This document shows, piece by piece, positions 24,960 to 32,890 of a stretch of DNA of 47,132 bases. The stretch covers positions 1-47,132 of the forward strand of contig CAYPEK010000022.1 in the NCBI GenBank assembly GCA_964409645.1, in the 5' to 3' direction. The position numbers and the translations under genes are program-made. The stretch is from CAYPEK01 sp964409645. Its GTDB lineage: Bacteria; UBP15; UBA6099. Within the stretch, counting starts at the first letter, position 1; the number at the start of each line of letters is the position of its first letter. The notes below the pieces were generated by a model that saw nothing but the letters and a program-made list of their open reading frames with translations, searched no databases and was not told the origin of the DNA.

Positions 24960-27618
24960 TTAATCGGGGGCAATACGAATCCCTGTTTTCCTACTGATTT
25001 CCCACAACGCAGTGAAAGCGACAGCTTTTACAGGCTCATGCCAACTATATGGTTTTTCTTTATCTTCCAAGGATTTTTTTAACTGAGAAATTGCTTTGTT
25101 GTCTCCGATATTTACAAGTGCATCAATGGCAGAACATCTTACATCCGCGGATTTATCATTTTTCAGAATATGGATAAGAACAACCGTTGCTTTGTCACTT
25201 CCGATATTGCCAAGCGCATCAGCGGCAGAACGTCTTACATTCGTGGATTTATCATTTTTCAGAATATGGATAAGAACAACCGTTGCTTTGTCACTTCCGN
25301 NNNNNNNNNNNNNNNNNNNNNNNNNNNNNNNNNNNNNNNNNNNNNNNNNNNNNNNNNNNNNNNNNNNNNNNNNNNNNNNNNNNNNNNNNNNNNNNNNNNA
25401 TATTGCCAAGCGCATCAGCGGCAGAACGTCTTACAAACTCGGATTTGTCATTTTTAAGAATATGGAAGAGAACATCCGTGGCTTTGTCATTTCCGATGTT
25501 TCTCAAAAAATGAATAGTTTCTATTTTTGATTTATTAGATTTACGTCTCTTTATTCGTTGGATGAAGGTATTTATAAGAGTTTCAGACTTATTAAGGGAA
25601 AGAACGTCAATTGATAACCTTTTTAGTGCCTCAAACTCTGTATTGTCATAAATATCAAATAATTTTGAAGCAATATCAGTTTTTACTTCCTGTTTTGTGA
25701 ATTCGGCATCAGGTATTATCTTTCCACAAAGCATGAGATCGGTATGGAAAATATCTTTCGGAGCACGTTTCAATATTGCTTCTATCATGTCGGAAGCGTC
25801 TTTTTTAAGTCCGGCGCAGAGAAGAATCGGTTCTTCCCACCATGGTTCGAACATATGTCTAATAACAATTGACATCATTTTTGAGCTTTCTTTCAATTCA
25901 AATGCGGTAAAATATTCCTGAAATGAAAGATGGAGAAAATCGTATTTCTCATCCGCTATTTGACGGAGTAAAAGACTTCTTTTCCATATTTCTTCAAGGA
26001 ATGGCTTGAATTCGTTTCTTTTAAGTTTCAATTGTGTGGAACAGTCCGATATGATTTCCAGAAGTTCATTTTCAGCGAACTCGCGCTTGTTTTCAGAATG
26101 GCCTTTAAATGCGACTTTTCTCAAAAAGAATTCTTTAGCATCTGATGGGAATCTATTTTTGATCCTTTTTTCAACGTCCCATCTTTCAAGGAGGACATCG
26201 ATACAGCGCTTGTAGAGTTCTGCTCTTTGCTGTGGAAGTGGGCGCTCTTCTTCACAAATTACGGCAATAATAGCGAGCATGAGGGGATTTCTTGCAAGCT
26301 TTCTAAGGCTCTCCCGGTCCTTTATCGCATCCCGCATTATTTTTGCTTTTGTCGGCTCTGTTTGTCCGAACCAATTATCGATGAATTTTTCGATCTGGGC
26401 ATTGTCGAAATCCATCAATTCGAGTTTTGTGAATCGCGATAGTTCTTCGCTATATCCTGCTATTCTCGAAGTAACGATAATACGGCAACTTGGATACTCT
26501 TTTGAGAATTTAAGAATTTCTTCCGCGATATGCTTCTGCTTTTCTTTCACGGCAAGTTCATCAAAACCATCGAGAAGAAGCAGGCACTTACCCTCCCTGA
26601 GGTCTTTTTCGACGACATCCGCAGCTTCAGGGAATTCATATTTTTTGAAGACTTCGTTAATGTAGTTTCTCAGAGAGGATTCATTTTCAGAAAACTCTCT
26701 TAATGTCATATAAACCGGCACGCAGGCACGTTCAAGGCATTCCATATTGTTTATACAGGTTTTTAGCGCGATGTGTTTAAGAAGGGTTGTTTTTCCTGCT
26801 CCCGGATTGCCGACAATAACGAGTTGAGGAAATTCTTCAAGCGCTTTTTCCGGCGCAAGTATCCTGTTGCGGCCTGCTTGTGATTCCTTAACTTCCATTA
26901 TTTTTGCTGACTTTTCAGTCTTTTTCTTTTTATTATCTTTTTGCATTTCCTTCGATATTTCATTTTGTTTAAGTAAATCGTCGTACCGACCTTTCTCGGA
27001 TAGCTTCAATGACACATAGATGTTTTCGAGCATATAACTTCCCATGTGTCCAATTGCCGATAAGTCCTTCATCTTTTCGAACTCAGTTTTCATCGATTTA
27101 AAATAATGTTTGAAGTAGTCGTATTCTTCCCAGAATCCTTCAGGCATATATTTCTCAAGTAATCCGGGAGTCTCGTCGGTGCCGATTAGATCGTTTATAT
27201 CGATGAAATCAACAACTTTTTCGAGCCTGTTTGTTTCTAATTCAGCTAATATGCTTGTTTTTGAATCACCTTTGAAAATACCGGAAACAAGAATTATTGC
27301 ACTATCGATTTTGATTTTTCTCTTCTCATGCAAATCGATAAAAGGGGCTCCAAAAGCCTTGTTTGTCTGACTAATTATTTTTTCTGAGACATCTGTTTTT
27401 ATGTCGCCTTTTTTGATGATAACAGCTCTGTATTTCTTTCTACCGAGCTTATCGTTTTCATGCATGATAATATCTTTTCCATATTCAAGACTTCCATGAT
27501 TATATTCCACATTTATATAACCCATATTTTCAAACATGCGAACAAGGAACTTTTGAGTCAGCTCTTTTTCAGTAAAGCTTCGGATGAACTTCTGTTTATC
27601 TGCTTTTTTCATTGGCAT
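24960..27618 (-). CDS. NACHT NTPase with N-terminal nuclease-like domain and HEAT repeats (candidate bNACHT defence protein)
   Basis: Interrupted by a 100-base N run; joining the two sides with nothing in between leaves 2559 nt, an exact 853 codons (852 residues), and recreates a perfect repeat unit. The N-terminus (about 15-100) resembles Mrr-type restriction endonucleases: FENMGYINVEYNHGSLEYGKDI with D49, then AVIIKKG with K69. The NACHT ATPase follows: Walker A GNPGAGKTTLL near 270, Walker B LLLLDGFDEL near 345, IIVTSRIAGY, then NPLMLAIIA and FLHLSFQEYFTAFEL. The C-terminus has HEAT-like 32-residue repeats (ILKNDKSxxVRRSAADALGN). The start has AGGAG 9 nt upstream. GC content is far lower than neighbours, suggesting transfer. 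Known bNACHT and Avs proteins share this effector-NTPase-repeat plan and block phage; that role here is inference. Confidence 0.85.
25070..25553 (-). repeat. Tandem 96-nt DNA repeats encoding HEAT units
   Basis: At least five consecutive 96-nt units lie in the 3' end of the NACHT gene. The units starting at 25166 and 25262 share an exact 90-nt block when the N run is closed to zero. Outer units are more diverged. Each unit codes for 32 residues, matching one HEAT-type helical hairpin. Confidence 0.85.
25300..25399. other. Assembly gap (100 N) within the HEAT repeat array
   Basis: Bases before the run end at position 38 of a 96-nt unit and bases after it begin at position 39. The gap therefore hides either zero or a whole number of units. 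The exact repeats are long enough to defeat short-read assembly, so the copy number is uncertain. Confidence 0.9.
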
Positions 27619-27857
27619 AGGGCAGTTCTCCTATTTGAAAGTAAATCTGTATTCGGTGCTGCAATTTCGCTATATTACAATGAGCTTTTCTAACGAAGAA
27701 TGTTTTCATAATAACAAAATGTTGTCAAGAGGATAATTTTTGATGAGATTTTAGGTGTATTGAAATCGAATCGAAATGTAGGTTTGCGACCCGATACATG
27801 CGCAAAGCTGCACCGCTAATGATGCGAAATGTGTATAAATAGCGTTAAGAATGATGT

Positions 27858-28259
27858 TTAATCCGACTGTTTTATCTTGTAAACGCCGGATTGGATTTTC
27901 TCGAACTTCGGGCTGTTGTTCATAGCCGTGACGATGACCGAATAGAAATTGCCGGCCTTCGTTTTGTATCTGCCGTCGCGCATCAACGCCTCGCGTATCT
28001 CGGTGACCTTCATTGGTTGCTCCATTTCCGCCGCGAGTTCCTCGATGACTTCAATAAGTTGTAGTTTTTTCGATTTCGACCCGGCGGCGGCGAGCGCGGC
28101 GAGCTTTTTCTCCGTTCCGGCCAGTTCGCTCCGGAGAGTTTTGATGTCGGCGCGGCATTTCGCGAGTTCGCGTTCGAGGTCGGACATGCGTTTTTTCAGT
28201 TCGTCGGTTTCGGCGAGCTCCTGAATGTCCCTTTTTATCCTGTTAAGCGATGATGTCAT
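27858..28259 (-). CDS. Coiled-coil protein with C-terminal winged-helix-like domain
   Basis: 133 residues; AAAGGTG precedes ATG 28259. Residues 1-60 form a heptad-rich coiled coil (DELKKRMSDLERELAKCRADI). Residues 65-130 (LIEVIEELAAEMEQPMKVTE, GNFYSVIVTAMNN, FEKIQSGVYKIK) follow the pattern of HARE-HTH-type winged helices: helix, PMKVTEI turn, helix, then a G-V-Y-x-I strand. Such domains are found in chromatin, restriction and transcription proteins. It is transcribed towards the NACHT gene, 239 nt away, so a functional link is possible but unproven. Confidence 0.7.
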   Translation of the reverse strand: MTSSLNRIKRDIQELAETDELKKRMSDLERELAKCRADIKTLRSELAGTEKKLAALAAAGSKSKKLQLIEVIEELAAEMEQPMKVTEIREALMRDGRYKTKAGNFYSVIVTAMNNSPKFEKIQSGVYKIKQSD

Positions 28260-28310
28260 GTTATTAACACCTTTCGATCACTATGTAATGCCGGCATGTG
28301 TCGCATATTA

Positions 28311-28338
28311 ATATTATTGGAAAAATATTAATGGTCAA
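28311..28338 (-). promoter_or_regulatory. Promoter for the coiled-coil/HTH gene
   Basis: Minus strand TTGACC (28333-28338), 16-nt spacer, TAATAT (28311-28316), about 50 nt before the start codon. The region is AT-rich. Hexamers match consensus at 5 of 6 and 4 of 6. Confidence 0.45.
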
Positions 28339-28354
28339 GTCAATATGGTTTTAA

Positions 28355-28578
28355 CCGGATTCGTCAATAAAGAAACGAATCCGGGGCGATGTTAATAGCG
28401 GCTAACGGCTTCGTTGTCGGCACATTTTTTTATTCAGTCAGTAAGGGCACGTTGCAACGTGCCCCTACAAACACTTTCTGCCTTTCTCTGTGTCCTCTGT
28501 GTCTCTGTGTTTAATTACAATGTTATTTCATCTGCTCTGATTCATCGCGACTAAATCCTAATGGCGGATTTAGTTTTT
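28355..28578. repeat. Two-hairpin intergenic repeat split by a 149-bp insertion
   Basis: The left half is CCGGATTCGT (28355-28364), 10-nt loop, ACGAATCCGG (28375-28384), then GGCGATGTTAATAGCG to 28400. The right half is GCGACTAAATCC to GGATTTAG and TTTTT (28547-28578), a hairpin with a T-tract. At 30983-31058 the same two halves are contiguous. Here 28401-28549 intervenes, and GCG flanks it on both sides. The insert contains the palindrome GGGCACGTTGCAACGTGCCC (28445-28464) and a CTGTGTCC/CTGTGTCT tract (28487-28510). No gene is seen in this 418-nt interval. Confidence 0.7.
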
Positions 28579-28623
28579 AAAGTAATTGTTTGTCAAATTA
28601 ACGAACTGAAGTGTGCCGGAAAT

Positions 28624-28651
28624 AAAAAAGCCCGTCTGTAGGACGGGCTTT
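28624..28651 (-). terminator. Rho-independent terminator of the YtxH gene
   Basis: GCCCGTC (28630-28636), loop TGTAG, GACGGGC (28642-28648). Read on the minus strand, the stem is followed by TTTTTT. It lies 28 nt after the YtxH stop codon. Confidence 0.88.
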
Positions 28652-28678
28652 TGGCTGCGTTTTCGGATTACTGATTTA

Positions 28679-29026
28679 TTACGCTTGTTCCTGCGATTCG
28701 CCTTCTTCTTTTTTGCGGGCGATTTTTTCCTTTGCATGCTCTATCGCGGTCGAGGTTTTCTCCACTGCGCTCGAATACGCGGCCGCCATCTTGTCTTTCG
28801 CTTCTTCGAAAGCTTCTTTCGATTTATCGACTATTGTGCTCGCGGAGTCCGAAAAATCCGAAAAGCGGTCCTTGATTTTGTCGCGTGTTTCCTTGCCGGA
28901 CTGCGGAGCATACAGAAGGGCTGTGATCGCGCCAACAATCGCACCCGCGCCGAACGCCACCAGCACGCCGCCCCATCCGAAGCCGAGCGTCTTTTCTCTT
29001 ACTTCGATTTTTTCTACTTCCGCCAT
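28679..29026 (-). CDS. YtxH-domain protein
   Basis: 115 residues from ATG 29026, which has GGGAG upstream; a longer frame to 29098 lacks a ribosome-binding site. One transmembrane helix near 18-40 (WGGVLVAFGAGAIVGAITALLYAP) ends in the APQSGKETRDKIKDR signature of YtxH proteins. A long amphipathic Ala/Lys/Glu helix follows. YtxH members are small envelope-associated proteins linked to general stress in some Gram-positives, but their action is unknown. Monocistronic, with its own terminator. Confidence 0.85.
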   Translation of the reverse strand: MAEVEKIEVREKTLGFGWGGVLVAFGAGAIVGAITALLYAPQSGKETRDKIKDRFSDFSDSASTIVDKSKEAFEEAKDKMAAAYSSAVEKTSTAIEHAKEKIARKKEEGESQEQA

Positions 29027-29314
29027 GGTTTTCTCCCTCTCCATTATATTTTTGTAGTGAGTCCAAGTATAGTTTTGCGGCCATTCCGTGTCAAGCAAAG
29101 CGCGGCGCTGTTTCGCTCGGGCGGCTAAGTCTTTGACAATAACAAAAGACTTTTTGGAAGTATATTAGCGATTTTTATTTATGAGGGTCTTGAAATAATG
29201 GGCAAAATGAATTATTTAATATGACAAACACTCCACATAAAGGAGGGGGGACATAGGGAGCGATTGTATGATTTTGTGGCTTTTTCGGGAATAAAAAATA
29301 ATTTTTTGTGGGTA

Positions 29315-29343
29315 TTTACTCGAAAACAGGCAGGTCATATAAT
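29315..29343 (+). promoter_or_regulatory. Promoter for the HTH/pseudo-receiver gene
   Basis: TTTACT (29315-29320), 17-nt spacer, TATAAT (29338-29343). Transcription should start near 29350, leaving a leader of only about 16 nt before ATG 29366. This fits the weak Shine-Dalgarno. Confidence 0.55.
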
Positions 29344-29365
29344 CTCTTGACCGGGAATCAAAAAT

Positions 29366-29929
29366 ATGAAAGAGATTCTAACAACAACGGATGTCGCAAA
29401 ACTTTTGGGCCTGCATGTCAACACTCTGAAGAATTGGGTGCGGGATGGCAAATTGCCGTCTTTCAGAACGATTGGCGGCCACTACCGGATCCGTGTCGAC
29501 GAGCTGGTCGAATCTCTTAAGAAGAATGGAATTCCCGTTCCGGCGGAACTTCTTTCAAAACAGAATAAGAAGGTATTCGTTACACATAACGAAGAGTCGG
29601 TCCGGGATGAACTGGCGAGGGAGATAGGCGAGCTGGGGGCGGTGGATGTAGAGTGCTTTAAGTCCGGGGTGGATATGGTGATGGAGATGGGGCGTGCCAT
29701 GCCGTCGATAGTAATCTGGGGAACCGGAACGAAGGATGTCGATCCGGGCCGCCTGATAATGTCGTTGCGGGAGAAGCAGCTTCCCTCGAGAGTGGATGTC
29801 GCTTTGATATGCGATCCGGAGACGTCGGCGGCGGACAGCCTGCCGAACGAAATCGGCGAAGTGCCGGTCTTCAATTATCCGGGAAGCATCCCCGACATGA
29901 AGCGGTGGCTTCAGCGGGTAGTAAGCTGA
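29366..29929 (+). CDS. MerR/excisionase-type HTH protein with degenerate receiver domain
   Basis: 187 residues. Residues 1-55 are an excisionase/BldC-type helix-turn-helix (LTTTDVAKLLGLHVNTLKNW, GKLPSFRTIGGHYRI). From about 68 the chain has receiver-domain strand order: KVFVTHNEESVRDELAREI, then PSIVIWGTG, then RVDVALICDP. However, the acidic pair after strand 1 is HN instead of DD/DE, and the phosphoacceptor Asp after strand 3 is missing (IVIWGTG). It is probably a DNA-binding regulator controlled by something other than phosphorylation. No kinase is nearby. Confidence 0.75.
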   Translation: MKEILTTTDVAKLLGLHVNTLKNWVRDGKLPSFRTIGGHYRIRVDELVESLKKNGIPVPAELLSKQNKKVFVTHNEESVRDELAREIGELGAVDVECFKSGVDMVMEMGRAMPSIVIWGTGTKDVDPGRLIMSLREKQLPSRVDVALICDPETSAADSLPNEIGEVPVFNYPGSIPDMKRWLQRVVS

Positions 29930-30255
29930 CCTCGACAATCTGAACCCATGATAGAATGTCCATGACGTGGCGTTTTTGCATTTGCCGCGTTTTTTGGTTT
30001 GCGCCGGTTGAAAGCCGGGGCGGTTAAGCAGGCCAGCGTCACTCCATACTTCGAAGCGTGCAGCATTGAAGAAAATCCCCCTTTATAAGGGGGATAAAAA
30101 GAGTGTCGAAATGTTTTATCTATGTACCGGCCAGTCCGGCTTCTCACACACAATGTTGTTTTATATAATTAATCGGTAATTAAATAATAATATTTTGAGC
30201 CTTATCGCCTGAGGTGGATTTGTACTCAGGAACAAGAGTATATTCGGAGGGTCGG
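29930..30255. other. Intergenic region with palindrome
   Basis: No gene is supported in these 326 nt. ATCCCCCTT (30075-30083), TAT, AAGGGGGAT (30087-30095) forms a perfect 9-bp hairpin of the kind often seen as a dispersed repeat. A GGCGTTTTTGCATTTGCCGCG hairpin-like stretch near 29967 leads into TTTTTT and might terminate the HTH gene. A short reading frame on the minus strand shows no coding signs. Confidence 0.5.
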
Positions 30256-30975
30256 ATGGGAATCGAAAAAGTGGCTTTCAAAAGCGGGAATTTTAATATC
30301 GCCGGGCTGTACCACGCGGCGGCCGGGTCGCGGCGCGCGGTGGTCATCAGCCACGGTTTCGCCGCCAACAAGGACAGCGACAAGTGGGCGATGGTGTGTG
30401 CGCGGCTCAGCGAAGCCGGCGTAGCCGCCCTGCGGTTCGACCACGCCGGATGCGGCGAGAGCGACGGCGCGTTCGAGGACGTCACGCTCACAGGCCGCAT
30501 CGCCGACCTCCGCGCGGCGGTCGAGTACGTTCGCGGGCGCGGCGCGGCCGCCGTCTCGCTGATCGGCAGCAGCTTCGGCGGTGACACCGCGCTGTTCTGC
30601 GCGGCGGACTCCGGCATCAACTCCGCGGCGATCGTCGGCACCCCGTTCACATTCGACTTCGTCGATATTGCCGAGCAGAGCGAAAGCCCGGACTTCCTCG
30701 TCATAGACGGCATGAAAGTAAAGCGCGGCCTGTTGGACGACGTTGCGCGGTATGACGTCGGCGCGCAGGCGGAGCGCGTATCGCGGCTGCTCGTCATGCA
30801 CGGCACGCTCGACGACGTTGTGCCGCCGGGCGACGCGTCGGAAATCTACGCGCGCGCCTCCGAGCCGAAGCAACTCGTCATAGTAGATGGCGCGGACCAC
30901 CGGTTCAGCATGCCGCAGCACCGCGAGATCATGTACGACCGCTTCTCCGCGTGGTTCGATAAGTTCTGGAACTGA
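30256..30975 (+). CDS. Alpha/beta hydrolase
   Basis: 239 residues from ATG 30256, preceded by CGGAGGG. It has the BAAT/serine-aminopeptidase-like hydrolase fold: oxyanion segment ISHGFAANKDS, then FDHAGCGESDG, nucleophile S106 in IGSSFGGD, the acid in MHGTLDDVVP and the base in DGADHRFS. All triad residues are intact. There is no signal peptide, so it is cytoplasmic. Probably an esterase or acyl-hydrolase; substrate unknown. It converges on the C45 peptidase gene, and the two are separated by a repeat hairpin. Confidence 0.85.
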   Translation: MGIEKVAFKSGNFNIAGLYHAAAGSRRAVVISHGFAANKDSDKWAMVCARLSEAGVAALRFDHAGCGESDGAFEDVTLTGRIADLRAAVEYVRGRGAAAVSLIGSSFGGDTALFCAADSGINSAAIVGTPFTFDFVDIAEQSESPDFLVIDGMKVKRGLLDDVARYDVGAQAERVSRLLVMHGTLDDVVPPGDASEIYARASEPKQLVIVDGADHRFSMPQHREIMYDRFSAWFDKFWN

Positions 30976-30982
30976 ATTTATA

Positions 30983-31058
30983 CGGATTCGCCAATAAAGA
31001 AACGAATCCGGGGCGATGTTCATAGCGACCAAATCCCAATGGCGGATTTGGGTTTATT
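30983..31058. repeat. Intact two-hairpin repeat, probable terminator between convergent genes
   Basis: CGGATTCG (30983-30990) pairs with CGAATCCG (31003-31010), and CCAAATCC (31029-31036) pairs with GGATTTGG (31044-31051), followed by GTTTATTT on the plus strand. The same unit is present, interrupted, at 28355-28578. It could terminate the hydrolase transcript. Confidence 0.7.
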
Positions 31059-32280
31059 TGTCCTTCATCGGCAACTGAAGATGGACGTAGCCGCCGTCGG
31101 GGGCGGGCAGCGCTCTGAGCGCGACGTAGATGTCGCCCGTCTTCGGCAGCATCACCGCGCTCTGTAGCGTATGGGTCGAGCTGATCGAGTTGTTGGATTG
31201 GCCTGATACCGCTTTCAGTAACGGGTCGTATTTGTCGCTCAGGATCGTGATGGCTGTCTGCACGTCGATTGCGCCCTGATACTGTTTCAGAAGGTCGAGA
31301 TATCTGTCGTATCGCAGGAAGGTGTCGGCTTTCGCTCCCCCCGAAAAAAGGTAAAGGTATTTTTTCTGCGCCTTGTACATGTTTTTATCGACGTAGTGGT
31401 TGGTGTGCATGAGAAATCCGCCCTCGGGGTTGTAGCGGATGATGTGCTTAGCGTTCATTTCGGCGACGAAGCCGCTGTTCGACTTGCCGTCCGTGACGAG
31501 CACGTTGTAGCCGGTGGTGCGGGGGACGTCCGCGAGCACGCTCCATGCTTCTTCGAGCGTCTTCGATCTTTCGAGCAGCATCCGGAGCTGAATCATGATC
31601 GGCGTCGCTTCGAGTGTCGCGTCGGACGACATCGACGTCATTTCGCCCATCGATATCCCGTTGGCGTTCATGCCGGTGAGCGTGCCCGTCATCCCCGGCC
31701 ACGAGAGCATGACTAACGTCGCGCCGTCTTTCGGCGTTATAAAAAACACCGTGTTCATGTCGGAGATTTTCTGGTCCGGGCTCCATTCGAGGTTGCGGCC
31801 GTGCACAACGTCGCCGTTCTTGGACATCCCCGGAAACGCCGCGAAGTTCGAGCACGACGGCCGCGCGCCGACCCAGTTGGCGGACACGACGTCCAGAAAC
31901 GTGTTGGTGAAGAGGATGCGGTCGTACTCGACGCCCGCGCCCTCGGCGATACCTTTCATTTCTTCGATGTATTCGGCGGGGATGTGTTTTTCGAGGATTT
32001 TTGCGCCTTGCGAGATTGTTTCCTTGCTCGTGCCGAACAGGTTCTTTTTCTCGACGAAGAAGTAGTTGACGAGGTCTTTGATTTCAGTTTTCAGCAGCGT
32101 GCCGTGCTGGACGCCGATCTCGTGGGGTGTTCCCGCGAGCGTGACGACCCGGACGCCGTCGATGTTTTCGAGCTTGCCCGCGCCGGAAGCGGCGATGAAT
32201 TTCGTCTCCGCGAACGCGCGCCCGGCGGCGAACGCCGCGAGCAGCAGGATAATCGCCTGAACTCTTCGCATCTGTTTCAT
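31054..32280 (-). CDS. Secreted C45-family peptidase / acyltransferase-like Ntn hydrolase
   Basis: 408 residues; the start has GGAGGT 7 nt upstream. The signal peptide is MKQMRRVQAIILLLAAFAAG then RAFA. Family landmarks are VVTLAGTPHEIGVQHGTLLK, LFTNTFLDVV, then RPSCSNFAAF with C143, the likely autocatalytic N-terminal nucleophile, and GDVVHGRNLEWS. The C-terminus has HTNHYVD and SSTHTLQSAVMLPKTGDIYVAL. C45 proteins include isopenicillin-N acyltransferase and many unknown secreted amidohydrolases, self-cleaving before the Cys. Export suggests a cell-surface amide substrate. No penicillin genes are nearby. Confidence 0.82.
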   Translation of the reverse strand: MKQMRRVQAIILLLAAFAAGRAFAETKFIAASGAGKLENIDGVRVVTLAGTPHEIGVQHGTLLKTEIKDLVNYFFVEKKNLFGTSKETISQGAKILEKHIPAEYIEEMKGIAEGAGVEYDRILFTNTFLDVVSANWVGARPSCSNFAAFPGMSKNGDVVHGRNLEWSPDQKISDMNTVFFITPKDGATLVMLSWPGMTGTLTGMNANGISMGEMTSMSSDATLEATPIMIQLRMLLERSKTLEEAWSVLADVPRTTGYNVLVTDGKSNSGFVAEMNAKHIIRYNPEGGFLMHTNHYVDKNMYKAQKKYLYLFSGGAKADTFLRYDRYLDLLKQYQGAIDVQTAITILSDKYDPLLKAVSGQSNNSISSTHTLQSAVMLPKTGDIYVALRALPAPDGGYVHLQLPMKDK

Positions 32281-32385
32281 CCGAAAGACCTCCGAGGTGG
32301 CCGAAATATTGTTTCCGCAGTTCGCTAAAGCATATCATTTGCCGCGCGGCGCATCAAGAACCAAAATATGCCGCCGCCGCCCGCA

Positions 32386-32413
32386 TTGAGCGTTTTAAAG
32401 GAAGTGATATAAT
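32386..32413 (+). promoter_or_regulatory. Promoter for the small zinc-ribbon gene
   Basis: TTGAGC (32386-32391), 16-nt spacer, TATAAT (32408-32413). The latter is also preceded by TGA, making an extended -10, and overlaps a second TATAAT (32413-32418). Confidence 0.55.
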
Positions 32414-32446
32414 ATAATTCATACAATAATAAATATGAGGGACGAG

Positions 32447-32713
32447 ATGCCGCTACAGGGATACGAATGTAACAGTTGCAGTTATACGCTTGGTGCGGAG
32501 AATGTGGGCCACAAGTCGATCTGGTGTCCGAGTTGCCGCGCGACGATGTACGAGGCGGCGCTCGAGGTCGGCGAGGACTGGCCGGGTTACACCTGCCCGG
32601 AGTGCGGGTTTTCGTTCTGTGTGTCGCCCAAGGCGCGGCCGCCGTACAAGTGCCCGAGGTGCAACTATACGTTTCCGTCTGAGCCGTACCGTAAGGTGGA
32701 GCACAAGCTGTAA
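32447..32713 (+). CDS. Small double zinc-ribbon protein
   Basis: 88 residues from ATG 32447 with AGGGA upstream; the ATG at 32435 would put that sequence inside the gene. Four CxxC-type knuckles are visible: CNSC, CPSC, CPEC and CPRC, so two zinc ribbons in tandem (residues 8-33 and 50-74). No other domain. Such rubredoxin- or ribbon-like proteins often bind nucleic acid or deliver metal; role unknown. It is alone between the C45 gene (divergent) and yebC. Confidence 0.75.
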   Translation: MPLQGYECNSCSYTLGAENVGHKSIWCPSCRATMYEAALEVGEDWPGYTCPECGFSFCVSPKARPPYKCPRCNYTFPSEPYRKVEHKL

Positions 32714-32890
32714 AACCGGGCTGGCGGCTGGTCCGGGGCGTGCCGGTTTATTTCGGGTGTCCGCCTATTGCAACAAAAGTCAAAATATAACAGAATAAAA
32801 AGTCTGAAAAACACAAAGCAGTCGGCTCCGGACCGGCGCGGTTGAGTGAACGGCGCGGGTTGGCCGGGCCTGAATGCGGAGGTGGACTGA

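Noticed and set aside
25070..25553. CRISPR-like regular repeats
   Set aside because: The 96-nt units are contiguous, in frame and encode HEAT hairpins; there are no spacers.
29911..30153. 80-codon minus-strand frame between the HTH gene and the hydrolase
   Set aside because: No ribosome-binding site, covers a palindrome and gives no recognisable protein.
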